The translations under genes were made by a program, and so were the position numbers. Shown here one piece after another: positions 8,513-16,610 of a DNA stretch of 33,083 bases. Numbering within the stretch: the first letter of the stretch is position 1; each line of letters starts with the position of its first letter. The DNA is from an uncultured Candidatus Poseidoniales archaeon. GTDB taxonomy: Archaea > Thermoplasmatota > Poseidoniia > Poseidoniales > Thalassarchaeaceae. The notes under the pieces are model-generated. The model did not search any database and was not told where the DNA came from. It saw only the letters and a list, made by a program, of their open reading frames with translations. The stretch is from the NCBI GenBank assembly GCA_902625325.1, contig CACOAW010000013.1:1-33083 (forward strand), written 5' to 3'.

Positions 8513-9606
8513 TGGGGATGGGACTTGGTGAGCATCTGAAAGTTACGTTATTTGGGGAAAGTCACGGCAAATGTGTAGGTGCGCTATTCGAGGGAATTCC
8601 TCCAGGAACAGAAATTGACTTGGATGCTCTTGTGAACGACTTATCTCTCAGAAAACCCGGAAGAAGAGGAATGTCAGCCAGATTGGAGACTGACGAATGC
8701 GAGATTCTCTCAGGAGTGCATCAGGGAAAGGCAACAGGTTGGCCGTTGCTAATGCTTGCTAGAAACTCAGATGCGCGTTCATCTGACTATAGTTTCCTTC
8801 CCGATCACCCACGCCCAGGTCATGCTGACATGGTTGAGGAAATAAGATCGAGTGGATCCAATGATCCTCGAGGAGGAGGGTCGCAGTCTGCCAGGCTCAC
8901 TCTTGGATTAGTGGCAGCTGGAAGCCAAGTCAGGAAGATGCTGGACGAAGCAGGTTGGTCCTGTCATGCCCATCTAAGCAGGGTAGGGGACATCTCCGCC
9001 AGGCCATTGATTCATCTCGATATTACCAAGGCACTCGAGGATGGAACAGAGATGTCCAGGCTTAACTGCAGAGATCCCGACGCAGCGGTAAGAATGGGAG
9101 AATCGATAAGAAAAATCCGAAGGGAGAAAGACTCAATTGGTTCGGTGGTAGAGTTATTGATTTGCGGACTTCCCATTGGTGTAGGAGAACCATGGTTCGA
9201 CGGACTGGAGCCATCTCTTGCCAGGGCACTCATGGCAATTCCTGGAGCTAGGGCAATAGAGTTCTCTAATGGAACCGAAGCATCAAGGATGAGAGGTTCA
9301 GAGAATAATGACATGTGGGGGCCAGGTGATGACGTGCCCGAGCTGGAAGGGGCCAAGACTGGAGATGCGGACGGAGCTCTAGGAGGCAGATCTACAGGGG
9401 CACCGTTGCGGGTTTTGGTGCATTTCAAACCACCAAGCAGCCTACCCAGGGAGCAATTCACTTTGCATCTTCCGAGTAACAAGAAACAGTCACTGAAGGT
9501 CGGCGGAAGGCACGATCCAGTGATTGGCCCGAGAGCAGCACCTGTTGTCGAGGCTGTGGCAATGCTGGTCGTCGCGGATCTGGGAATTGCCGGCGGATTC
9601 CTCTAG
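8509..9606 (+). CDS. aroC: Chorismate synthase
   Basis: A 365-residue chorismate synthase, which converts EPSP to chorismate using reduced FMN. Visible signatures are LFGESHG near the N-terminus, the RKPGRRG block, RPGHADM, the GGGSQSARLT stretch (family GGRSSARET), GARAIEFSNG and the C-terminal KQSLKVGGRHDPVIGPRA. The frame stays open upstream to 8404, but the ATG at 8509 overlaps the shikimate kinase stop as ATGA and places LGEHLKVTLFGESHG at the family's normal N-terminus. The common GGRSSARE block is divergent here (GGGSQSARLT). Last gene of the rightward block; its end overlaps the convergent membrane-protein gene by 4 bases. Confidence 0.95.
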   Translation: MMGMGLGEHLKVTLFGESHGKCVGALFEGIPPGTEIDLDALVNDLSLRKPGRRGMSARLETDECEILSGVHQGKATGWPLLMLARNSDARSSDYSFLPDHPRPGHADMVEEIRSSGSNDPRGGGSQSARLTLGLVAAGSQVRKMLDEAGWSCHAHLSRVGDISARPLIHLDITKALEDGTEMSRLNCRDPDAAVRMGESIRKIRREKDSIGSVVELLICGLPIGVGEPWFDGLEPSLARALMAIPGARAIEFSNGTEASRMRGSENNDMWGPGDDVPELEGAKTGDADGALGGRSTGAPLRVLVHFKPPSSLPREQFTLHLPSNKKQSLKVGGRHDPVIGPRAAPVVEAVAMLVVADLGIAGGFL

Positions 9607-10529
9607 CCGGATTGATTTTCTAGATACTGCTGAATCCTGAGAGGTAGGTTGATTGCGAACATTCCTGCTATAACGATGAATACCAATATAGTTCCCAATG
9701 CGACGCCGTAAACACTAGTCAACTCCACGCTCTCCTCGAGGCGATTTGCAGCAACTGAGTCGAAAATTCCGACGAATAGGGGAACGAAGAAATTGATGAA
9801 TAGAGTCAGTGTTGCCACCAATGCTGCAACGACTGGGGTGTAGCCAAGTGCCCTGTTGTATCTGTCCGTGATGCTCTTGACGTTCATCACGTAGACCTCT
9901 CCGGTTCTTATCGAGGTATCAAGCATAGAGAAACGGATTACTGCGCTTGAGACCTCGATGTATACGACTAGGAAGACTGCGTACAATATCAGTAGCAATT
10001 TCTGCATTATTTCGTTCTCTGGCAAAAAGCTCAGTCCAAACTCAACCTTGCTTCCGGCGAACCTGATAGTGACCAGAATTAGCATGACGTAAGACATCAG
10101 TATCGCCCTTTGGTCTCTCTGCCAAACCCCCCAGAAACCAGATATCAGTCCAATTATAATCATCAGTAGATGGAGCCATAGGCCCAGGAAGCCGAATCCG
10201 ATCATGTTTGATATTGCGAACCATGCAGTTCCAGATACTGGCGTGAGCATGAAAGTAAGGAACCCGAGGACTAAGAGCGAGCCTATTGCCCCCATCTGAA
10301 GGTTCAGAACCATTTTGTTTGGCGATACGAATTCTCTATTGACAAGGATTGGGCCTCCAAAGATCGCATCTATCCAACTTGGTATGGCGACATCTGGAAC
10401 CGCATCATCGGGTATGCCGCTGTCTGCCTTCAGTGTTCCAGCTGCCCTTTTCCTGCTAGGGGCCGATGAGCGAACTACCTTGCCCTCATACAGATGAGAC
10501 GTGTCTACTGGACCCTTGCCTTCTTCCAT
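9603..10529 (-). CDS. Multi-pass membrane protein of the MoxR/DUF58 operon, unrecognised
   Basis: A 308-residue protein with a charged, Pro-rich cytoplasmic N-terminus (about 1-75) followed by about six membrane helices (roughly 80-100, 105-130, 140-157, 170-192, 230-255 and 272-297). A conserved-looking loop with SPNKMVLNLQ precedes the first helix. I cannot name its family. It is the last gene of the operon DUF4350-like / MoxR / DUF58 / this gene, starting 9 bases after the DUF58 stop, so it probably belongs to the same membrane-associated assembly. In bacterial MoxR-DUF58 operons this position is often taken by transglutaminase or DUF4129 membrane proteins, but no such motif is visible here. 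Confidence 0.75.
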   Translation of the reverse strand: MEEGKGPVDTSHLYEGKVVRSSAPSRKRAAGTLKADSGIPDDAVPDVAIPSWIDAIFGGPILVNREFVSPNKMVLNLQMGAIGSLLVLGFLTFMLTPVSGTAWFAISNMIGFGFLGLWLHLLMIIIGLISGFWGVWQRDQRAILMSYVMLILVTIRFAGSKVEFGLSFLPENEIMQKLLLILYAVFLVVYIEVSSAVIRFSMLDTSIRTGEVYVMNVKSITDRYNRALGYTPVVAALVATLTLFINFFVPLFVGIFDSVAANRLEESVELTSVYGVALGTILVFIVIAGMFAINLPLRIQQYLENQSG

Positions 10530-10538
10530 AATTACACC

Positions 10539-11858
10539 TCAGAATCCCCTTGCCCCGGCTAGGGCTGTGAATAGTAGCATATCTGGCTCCCAGTCCATCA
10601 CATATGCCCCAAGACCTCTAAGCTCGGTCATCAGAATGTCTCTCTCTGTTTTCAGCACCTCGTAACCCGTTCTGTCTATTCTTCTCGCATCGAATTCGAA
10701 CTCCAAGCTGCTCGGTGAAAGAACTGTGACCTCGAAGTTTCTAGCCCTGAGGTCCCTAACAGCATCGACTATTGTCGGATCGTCCTCCAACGGTGACAGG
10801 ATGATGATAGGACTACCTCTGTGAATGTGAGGCATGATTCGGGTAGTCACAATCTTCAGCGGAGTGTTCCCTTTCGCCATAGCACCCGCAAGTTTTGTCA
10901 GTATCACGTACAACTGCTTCTTCCCTGTATCCCTGTCCACGGAAACAATTTCATCCCCATAAACCACTAGCCCTACGGAGTCACGCCTGGATAGGAAGTG
11001 CTGGGTGAGGCTCGCTGCTGCTCTAGTGCTGTAAACCAGAGAGTTTCTACTCACTGGTCCAGTTTCACTCACTGCCCTACTGTCAACTAGGATGATGACA
11101 TCGCTTACAGCGTCCCTCTCAAATTCGTTAACCATCATCTTGCCATCCTGTCTGGCAGTCGCTTTCCAGTTTACTTTTCTTATCGGGTCGCCCGGCAAGT
11201 ACTCTCTAAGGTTGTAGAAGTTAGAACCCTCACCGGGGTTTCTGATATTCACTGCTCCAGTGAAAATCTTTGGAACCCTACTCTTGATCATCGCATCTTT
11301 GATATCCTCCATCTTCGGGAAAACTAGGAAATCGTCGTAGAGTTGCACCTCTTTCTCATTGTGAAATAGTCCTAACTCATCCTGAACCCTAATGCAAACC
11401 GGGCCTATGGTGTAGAAACCTCTCAATGGGGTCTCTATCGTGTAGGAGATCTCAGTCTCTCTTTTTGGCCCTATTTCCATCAGCACGTAATTCGCACCTT
11501 TCTTGATTCTCATGACCTCAGGAACTCTATCCCTGACCTCCAAGACCTTTGCAATTGCAGATCTATTCTGAATCCTGAGGGTGACGTCTATCTCGCCATC
11601 CTCGAAAACTCTGGATGTGGAGGTCTTCCTCATAGCCACAATACTCTGAAGTTGTATTCCCTCGTCCAGAATTGCTTCCTCGAGCCTCCTGCCCGAGGAG
11701 GCTACATCCCCGTGCGCTGTCCTAAGAGCGGCCCAAGTTAGGAATGAAAGAAGAACTACTGCTACAGTTACTAGCTGTTGGTTTCGAAGCACTAGTCCTA
11801 GCAGATACATAGCAACCGAAAGAGATGCGAACATCGCAGACTTCCGGCTCCAGGCCAC
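10539..11858 (-). CDS. DUF58 domain protein (vWA-like), MoxR partner
   Basis: A 439-residue protein with two adjacent hydrophobic segments at about 8-44, a beta-rich middle (about 70-150, CARDB/Ig-like, describing forces such as LEVRDRVPEVMR) and a DUF58 core. The DUF58 signature is at about 205-245: NPGEGSNFYNLREYLPGD, then RKVNWKATAR. A vWA-like fold follows, with VIILVDSRAVS where a MIDAS DxSxS would lie; the match is incomplete. Proteins of this type work with MoxR AAA+ ATPases in membrane-proximal maturation or metal-insertion-like remodelling. It lies 16 bases downstream of the MoxR gene. Confidence 0.88.
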   Translation of the reverse strand: MAWSRKSAMFASLSVAMYLLGLVLRNQQLVTVAVVLLSFLTWAALRTAHGDVASSGRRLEEAILDEGIQLQSIVAMRKTSTSRVFEDGEIDVTLRIQNRSAIAKVLEVRDRVPEVMRIKKGANYVLMEIGPKRETEISYTIETPLRGFYTIGPVCIRVQDELGLFHNEKEVQLYDDFLVFPKMEDIKDAMIKSRVPKIFTGAVNIRNPGEGSNFYNLREYLPGDPIRKVNWKATARQDGKMMVNEFERDAVSDVIILVDSRAVSETGPVSRNSLVYSTRAAASLTQHFLSRRDSVGLVVYGDEIVSVDRDTGKKQLYVILTKLAGAMAKGNTPLKIVTTRIMPHIHRGSPIIILSPLEDDPTIVDAVRDLRARNFEVTVLSPSSLEFEFDARRIDRTGYEVLKTERDILMTELRGLGAYVMDWEPDMLLFTALAGARGF

Positions 11859-11874
11859 CTTTACACCTCAAAAA

Positions 11875-12939
11875 TCAGACTGTGGGGACATTCGCGGCAT
11901 TCTTACCATGTAGAATATCTCGAATGACCTCGCCGGTCTCGAGTCCCTTAATCTGGTGCTCTGGCTTCAGAATAATCCTGTGAGCCACTGCTAATTCTGC
12001 AATCGCCTTCACGTCGTCTGGTGTCACGAAGTCCCTTCCTCGCATGGCCGCAACCGCCCTACTGGTCTTAAGGAGGGCTTGAGAACCTCTCGGGGAAGAA
12101 CCCACGAGAACTCTCGGATCTTCCCTCGTCCTAGCTACGATATCCACCATATACTCTCTGACTGACCTGTCTACATAGACTTCCTCGCATGACTTCTGCA
12201 TCTTGACCACAATACTTGGGTCGGTGATACTGTTCACCTCGACCTCGTCAGTCTTCCTATCAATCCTCCTCTGTAGGATTTCGTTCTCATCTGCTCTGTC
12301 CGGGTATCCGACCATCATCTTCATCATGAAACGGTCAAGTTGTGCCTCTGGAAGCGGGTAAGTTCCCTCCTGCTCAACTGGGTTCTGGGTTGCCATGGTT
12401 AGGAAAGGAGAGGGTAGCTTGTGTGTAACTACGCCGATGGTGACTTGCTTCTCCTGCATTGCCTCTAGAAGAGCAGCCTGTGTTTTCGGGGGCGCTCTGT
12501 TTATTTCGTCAGACAGGAGGAGATTACAGAAAATGGGACCAGGCTTGAAGGTGAACTCTCCCTTCTTAGCATCGTAAATGTTAGTCCCGGTTATGTCCGC
12601 TGGAAGAAGATCTGGAGTGAATTGAACTCTCTTGAAGTCGCACCCAAGGGCATCCGCGAACGTATTTGTCATCAATGTCTTTGCCAATCCGGGAAAATCC
12701 TCGAACAGTAGGTTTCCATTCGAAAGAATATCCACCATTACGTTGTCAATAACGTGTGACTTTCCTATGATTACCTTCTGTACCTCAGTACTGATTGCCT
12801 GTCCCATGGCACCTGTTGCAGCCAAAACCTCGTCTACCTTGCTCGATCCACGGGCTTCCTGCGCTTTCTTCGCTAAAGCCGCGTCTTGTGTGCCAGTATT
12901 CGGCGCTTGCATCCCTTTTGGTGGTCCTGTTTCACTCAT
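11875..12939 (-). CDS. MoxR-family AAA+ ATPase
   Basis: A 354-residue MoxR ATPase. After a poorly conserved, Ala/Lys-rich N-terminus (about 1-45) come Walker A EDFPGLAKT at 80-88, Walker B LLLSDEINRAPPKTQAALLEAMQE from about 140, sensor-1 ATQNPVEQEGTYPLPEAQLDRF and the C-terminal GSSPRG / DFVTPDDVK lid. Relative to the common family sequence, EGVPG is EDFPG and LLADE is LLSDE; both keep the catalytic residues. MoxR proteins act as chaperone-like motors for vWA proteins, here the adjacent DUF58 gene. It begins 17 bases after the upstream gene's stop. Confidence 0.95.
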   Translation of the reverse strand: MSETGPPKGMQAPNTGTQDAALAKKAQEARGSSKVDEVLAATGAMGQAISTEVQKVIIGKSHVIDNVMVDILSNGNLLFEDFPGLAKTLMTNTFADALGCDFKRVQFTPDLLPADITGTNIYDAKKGEFTFKPGPIFCNLLLSDEINRAPPKTQAALLEAMQEKQVTIGVVTHKLPSPFLTMATQNPVEQEGTYPLPEAQLDRFMMKMMVGYPDRADENEILQRRIDRKTDEVEVNSITDPSIVVKMQKSCEEVYVDRSVREYMVDIVARTREDPRVLVGSSPRGSQALLKTSRAVAAMRGRDFVTPDDVKAIAELAVAHRIILKPEHQIKGLETGEVIRDILHGKNAANVPTV

Positions 12940-12956
12940 TTTTTCACTCCATTTTA

Positions 12957-14576
12957 TTAGTTATTTTTTCCCCATCGGCGAATAGCTTGCATCAACTTGC
13001 GCAACTCTTGTGGTGTGTACGTCCGGCTTTGGCTATAAGCCAATTCCACGAGACGAGGATCCCCGATCATCGCCTGAACTTCAGGCGGGGGAGTCATCGC
13101 CATCTCATCTCTGGTAAGGTCATGGTGTATCCTAACCTTCGTTAGCAGCGATTTCCTGACCCTATCTCTATATGTGGCAGGGTCGAGCTTCTCCGGACGC
13201 TGGTTGAATTTGGTCAAATCAAAGACGTGCCTCCAGTTCTCCTTTTCAGGTACTACCATCATAGCAACGAGGAGGAGAAGGGTGACATTCAGAACCACAA
13301 GCCACTTCAGGAACTGGTTTGAAGTAAGTAGGACGACAGTCCCCATGGTCTGAACGAATGGTTCGGAGACGACTCCAGTCACGTGCCTGCTCTCGTCGAA
13401 AACGACTTGGAAGTTCGAAGGTTCGCTTCTTATAGGGGCATTCAAATCTACATTATCGAACTCCATCATATCATACACAAGTAGTCTGAAGTATCTCTCA
13501 TTCCCGTCCCATTCGTTGTTGTTGAGGATCTCTTGCGTCCAACAATTATTTCGCGTGTAATCGCCAATCGCGGAGCAGTCTTGGCTGAGCCCTTGATCCT
13601 TTGCGACTGCTAGCTCCCAAAGCATGTTCGAGAAAGCTTCGTCGTCTGCTACGAACACAATACTTCCGGTGACTTCCAACTCCCCAACACCAGCTGAAAA
13701 GGCCCCTCTTCCTTCCTCCGCCACTTTGTCCAGGACCTTTATTCCAGGGTAATCGAACCTCATCATTAGCCTCAGATCACCAGTGGCAGGGTTAGTCGGA
13801 TTGGTAGGATCACCATCTCCGGCCCTATCAATGAATGCAGACGGAGAAGCGGCACCCAGTGTCATTATATTCCTATGATTTGGATTTTCGATATCTTCGT
13901 CCGTTGGTTCGAACATCATTCCTGTCGGGCCCCTGTACATTACTGGAAGTCTGCAGTCGTTCAGACCGTCCGGATTCTGAATTTGGAATGCAGTACAACC
14001 TTGCATCAGTGCTCCGGGGGACATATCTCCAATGTCCTGATTTACTGGTGATGCGCTCCATACATTGCCCCAGTCAATTTTCTGTTGACCCTGTTGCGTG
14101 TATACCCAATGCTGCTTATCGTCCAGCAGGGGTGCGTCCATGTATCTGACTCCGAATAGTATTGCCAAGTTATGTGCCTGGGTATTGTCAGCTGCAACAA
14201 TTACCTTGCCGCCTTTCTCAGTGACGAATCTAAAAATTTCGTCTGCCTCGGTCTGGTCGATCGGTTTTTCAGGTGCAATGATGGCCAGCAGTGTTCTATG
14301 AGGGTCCTTCCAATCATTAACGAGCATTGGTGTGGACATGGTATTCGCAACGTAGTAACCAGAGTCCCTATTCTCAACGTACTCTCCTTCGAAACTATCT
14401 CTCATATCAGATAACTGGCCTAAGCCATCTGTATCGTAGGCAGAGTAGTTTGACGATTTTCCGACGACGAAGAACATAGGCATTACGAGGAGTAATATTG
14501 ACGTTATTACCAAGGAATACAAAACGTTCCTGTTGAATCTCGCTTCACTATCCATGTCAATTGCCATGGTTTCCAA
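12957..14576 (-). CDS. DUF4350-like membrane-anchored protein
   Basis: A 539-residue protein, first gene of the MoxR operon. One membrane helix sits at about 18-39 and a second at about 420-446, leaving a roughly 380-residue external domain and a 90-residue cytoplasmic tail. The external domain opens with a segment of the DUF4350/GATase-like type: LAIIAPEKPIDQTEADEI followed by FVTEKGGKVIVAADN. Such proteins commonly accompany MoxR and DUF58. The cytoplasmic tail contains a YRDRVRKSLLTKVR helix and could dock the ATPase; that is inference. ATG at 14576 is used here; Met4 (14567) is equally possible. A TATA-like ATATAA lies about 60 bases upstream and a hairpin occupies the leader. Confidence 0.75.
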   Translation of the reverse strand: METMAIDMDSEARFNRNVLYSLVITSILLLVMPMFFVVGKSSNYSAYDTDGLGQLSDMRDSFEGEYVENRDSGYYVANTMSTPMLVNDWKDPHRTLLAIIAPEKPIDQTEADEIFRFVTEKGGKVIVAADNTQAHNLAILFGVRYMDAPLLDDKQHWVYTQQGQQKIDWGNVWSASPVNQDIGDMSPGALMQGCTAFQIQNPDGLNDCRLPVMYRGPTGMMFEPTDEDIENPNHRNIMTLGAASPSAFIDRAGDGDPTNPTNPATGDLRLMMRFDYPGIKVLDKVAEEGRGAFSAGVGELEVTGSIVFVADDEAFSNMLWELAVAKDQGLSQDCSAIGDYTRNNCWTQEILNNNEWDGNERYFRLLVYDMMEFDNVDLNAPIRSEPSNFQVVFDESRHVTGVVSEPFVQTMGTVVLLTSNQFLKWLVVLNVTLLLLVAMMVVPEKENWRHVFDLTKFNQRPEKLDPATYRDRVRKSLLTKVRIHHDLTRDEMAMTPPPEVQAMIGDPRLVELAYSQSRTYTPQELRKLMQAIRRWGKNN

Positions 14577-14587
14577 ACCCCTTTTTG

Positions 14588-14604
14588 TTGGGCCGTAGGC
14601 CCAA
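14588..14604 (-). promoter_or_regulatory. Perfect hairpin in the leader of the MoxR operon
   Basis: A perfect 7-bp inverted repeat TTGGGCC / GGCCCAA with a 3-base loop ends 11 bases before the first codon of the DUF4350-like gene. No T-run follows it in the leftward direction (the next bases read CAAAAAGG), so it does not look like a terminator. If transcription starts downstream of the TATA-like box at 14634-14639, this hairpin would fold in the short leader and could influence translation start. Function is inferred only from position. Confidence 0.4.
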
Positions 14605-14633
14605 GCAACATCCGTCCGACAATTAATTCACGG

Positions 14634-14639
14634 TTATAT
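14634..14639 (-). promoter_or_regulatory. Possible TATA box for the MoxR operon
   Basis: Read leftward the bases are ATATAA, about 60 bases before the ATG at 14576. With the usual archaeal spacing of about 26 bases from TATA to transcription start this would give a leader of about 35 bases containing the hairpin at 14588-14604. The whole 112-base gap (14577-14688) is otherwise AT-rich and holds no gene. No clear BRE is visible, so this is a weak call. Confidence 0.3.
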
Positions 14640-14688
14640 GTTGCTGAGCATAGTTCGTTAATCCTGTTTTAAGTGAAGAATGCAGTTT

Positions 14689-15627
14689 TTAATCTTCAAT
14701 CCTGTTGCTGTAGGACAATGCCGCGAGCAATCCAATAGATAACACACCCAAACCCGGTGCAGAGAGGTTAGACTCTATCGAATCATCCACTTCGCTGACA
14801 TCGTTATCCTGCCCTCCAGAGACCTGATCTCCAGTTGGAGGCGGTTCCACTGTAACCCTGACTTCGTCTTCCGATGCGCCTGATGCTCCATTTCTTTTCG
14901 AAGTCACAGATACCGTGATGTCACAGTGCCTCTTTGGGTGGCTTTCTGATGCAGTAACCTTCAGATCCGCATCCTTGGCCCTTCCAGATTCTATATTGCC
15001 GCTTAGAAGGGCATCTAGTCCACTATCGGTCGTCAAGAGTGGGCAATCGTCCCTGACGTCCACTTCGGCCACTCCATCCTGTGCGTTTCCGTTGTTTCTC
15101 ACTGTCACGGTTAGTATGGTTTCAGTGCCTGCGTTCATCGGCCCGAATGGCTCAGAAATATCCACGACTAAATCAAATATCGAGGGTATCTCCAAGTCTC
15201 CCTCTCTGTTCTGAGAGGAGGATAAAGGATCAGGAATACCTTGCCTAGAGGCTATCGTCGCAGTGATTGAAAATTTCTCTTTCTTTTCCGCGTCTTGGGA
15301 TAGTACATCTATTCCGCTAATCTTCAGTTCAAACGTCTCGTTTGAACCGGAAGAAACGGACTCTTCCTCAGGCCCGTCATGACTTCCTCCAAATGGAATA
15401 TTGTACTCAAACTGTACCGTTATCTCCGTCAGTCCTGAATTTTCAATGAAGAACTCAACTCTGGCCGAACCATCATCAGACAAGACGAAGGAATTTGTTG
15501 AATCCTCTCCGGGATATTTTATTCCTAACTCCCAGGACTCTAAGTCCTGTCCCGATGCAGGGGGAACCGCCACTAGAGATGCAGCTAAAATGGTCCCAAT
15601 AATCAAACAACGAACTCTCGAGCCCAT
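14689..15627 (-). CDS. Secreted, C-terminally anchored protein with Ig/CARDB-like domains
   Basis: From the ATG at 15627 the protein is 312 residues. It starts with a textbook signal peptide (MGSRVRC, hydrophobic LIIGTILAASLVAV, cleavage near PPASGQ). Two beta domains follow; the second has the CARDB-like pattern AGTETILTVTVRNNGNAQDG. A low-complexity acidic linker (about 255-288) precedes one C-terminal hydrophobic stretch, APGLGVLSIGLLAAL, and a short tail with an Arg. That tail resembles PGF-CTERM-type archaeosortase signals, though it is not an exact match. The start is fixed by the TGATG overlap with the FAD-subunit stop; an in-frame start at 15651 would only add residues before the signal peptide. 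The protein is exported, and its role is unknown. It is the last gene of the molybdenum-hydroxylase operon. Confidence 0.8.
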   Translation of the reverse strand: MGSRVRCLIIGTILAASLVAVPPASGQDLESWELGIKYPGEDSTNSFVLSDDGSARVEFFIENSGLTEITVQFEYNIPFGGSHDGPEEESVSSGSNETFELKISGIDVLSQDAEKKEKFSITATIASRQGIPDPLSSSQNREGDLEIPSIFDLVVDISEPFGPMNAGTETILTVTVRNNGNAQDGVAEVDVRDDCPLLTTDSGLDALLSGNIESGRAKDADLKVTASESHPKRHCDITVSVTSKRNGASGASEDEVRVTVEPPPTGDQVSGGQDNDVSEVDDSIESNLSAPGLGVLSIGLLAALSYSNRIED

Positions 15628-16610
15628 CAACTCACCAGTAACTCCCTGCACGCCCTTTTCGTTAAGACCTTCACCATCTTTCTTCTATAAGAGGGGGAGA
15701 ACCAGGTGTTCTGTACAGGCTTAACTGCCTTTCTAATCGACTCTGATAGAATTTCGACGGTTTCAACTCCGCTCCAATTCTCAAGTGCGCCCTCCGCTTC
15801 TTCTGAATGCAAGCTAGGAATAGACTCTAGGCCAGTGGTTGCTACTCTAAGACTTGACGGGCCATATCCCTCATCTCCTTTCCAGAGAACAGCTACCCCC
15901 GCTTCAGGGAAGTCCCAGGACTCACGCTGCCTCAACTTCTGATAGTCTCCGCTCCAATCTGATGCGTCTTCAGGGAGAGTGATATGGGTGACCATTTCTC
16001 CAAGTTCGAGTACATTCCTGGTCATTCCGTCTAACTTGAAGAAATCACATAGTGGCATGGAGCGCTTTCCTTTGGGCGATGCCAGGTGGATTGTGGCACC
16101 AAGGCACATCAGTACAGGAGCCAAATCAGCTTGATAGGTTGCAACGCATAGCGTGTTTTGGTTTGGAATTACTCGACAATCGGCCCCAGTGCCACAATCA
16201 CATTTGTGACACCAGTCAATTGACTCCCTCCATGTTTCCGACTGATTGATCCAGTAGCACCTAGTATCCAGGCATATATTCCCTCCAACTGTCCCGGACC
16301 TTCTGATCATTACACTCGCAATTGAGTCTGCTGCCTTGGCCAACACAGGGTGGGTCGACTCGTGCTCGGCTAACTCATTGATACTGACCATAGCGCCAAT
16401 ACTTTCCTCGCTTATTTCTCGCAACTCGGCTATACAAGAAAGCGAGATAACGTGCCCCTTCACATTGATGTGCCACTTGTAATTTGGCAGCAAATCGGTC
16501 CCTCCAGCGACCCAGTCGAACTCCTCTCCAGATTCTGAAAGTTCTCTAGACATTGTTAGTGCCTCATCCAAACTCTTCGGTGAAAGAACACGGAAGGGGG
16601 GCATCCTCAT
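15627..16610 (-). CDS. FAD subunit of a molybdenum hydroxylase, 4-hydroxybenzoyl-CoA reductase beta type with extra Fe-S insertion
   Basis: A 327-residue FAD-binding subunit of the xanthine-oxidase family. Flavin motifs are AGGTDLLP at about 35-42 and SGTVGGNICLDTR at about 105-117. Unlike CoxM or XdhB, it has a cysteine-rich insertion right after the second motif, with Cys118, 134, 137, 139, 145 and 155. The spacing of 118/134/145/155 is close to the four ligands I recall for the [4Fe-4S] cluster of Thauera HcrB (16, then about 8, then about 9 residues). Electrons in HBCR pass from ferredoxin through this cluster to FAD, the 2Fe clusters and Mo. The ATG at 16610 overlaps the large-subunit stop as ATGA; an in-frame ATG at 16649 is possible but lies inside that gene. 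Confidence 0.88.
   Translation of the reverse strand: MRMPPFRVLSPKSLDEALTMSRELSESGEEFDWVAGGTDLLPNYKWHINVKGHVISLSCIAELREISEESIGAMVSINELAEHESTHPVLAKAADSIASVMIRRSGTVGGNICLDTRCYWINQSETWRESIDWCHKCDCGTGADCRVIPNQNTLCVATYQADLAPVLMCLGATIHLASPKGKRSMPLCDFFKLDGMTRNVLELGEMVTHITLPEDASDWSGDYQKLRQRESWDFPEAGVAVLWKGDEGYGPSSLRVATTGLESIPSLHSEEAEGALENWSGVETVEILSESIRKAVKPVQNTWFSPSYRRKMVKVLTKRACRELLVS

Noticed and set aside
9012-9482. 156-residue leftward frame inside chorismate synthase
   Set aside because: Ser/Pro-rich antisense shadow of a conserved gene.
14588-14604. Intrinsic terminator
   Set aside because: The hairpin has no T-run on either side in the direction of reading and sits before, not after, a gene.
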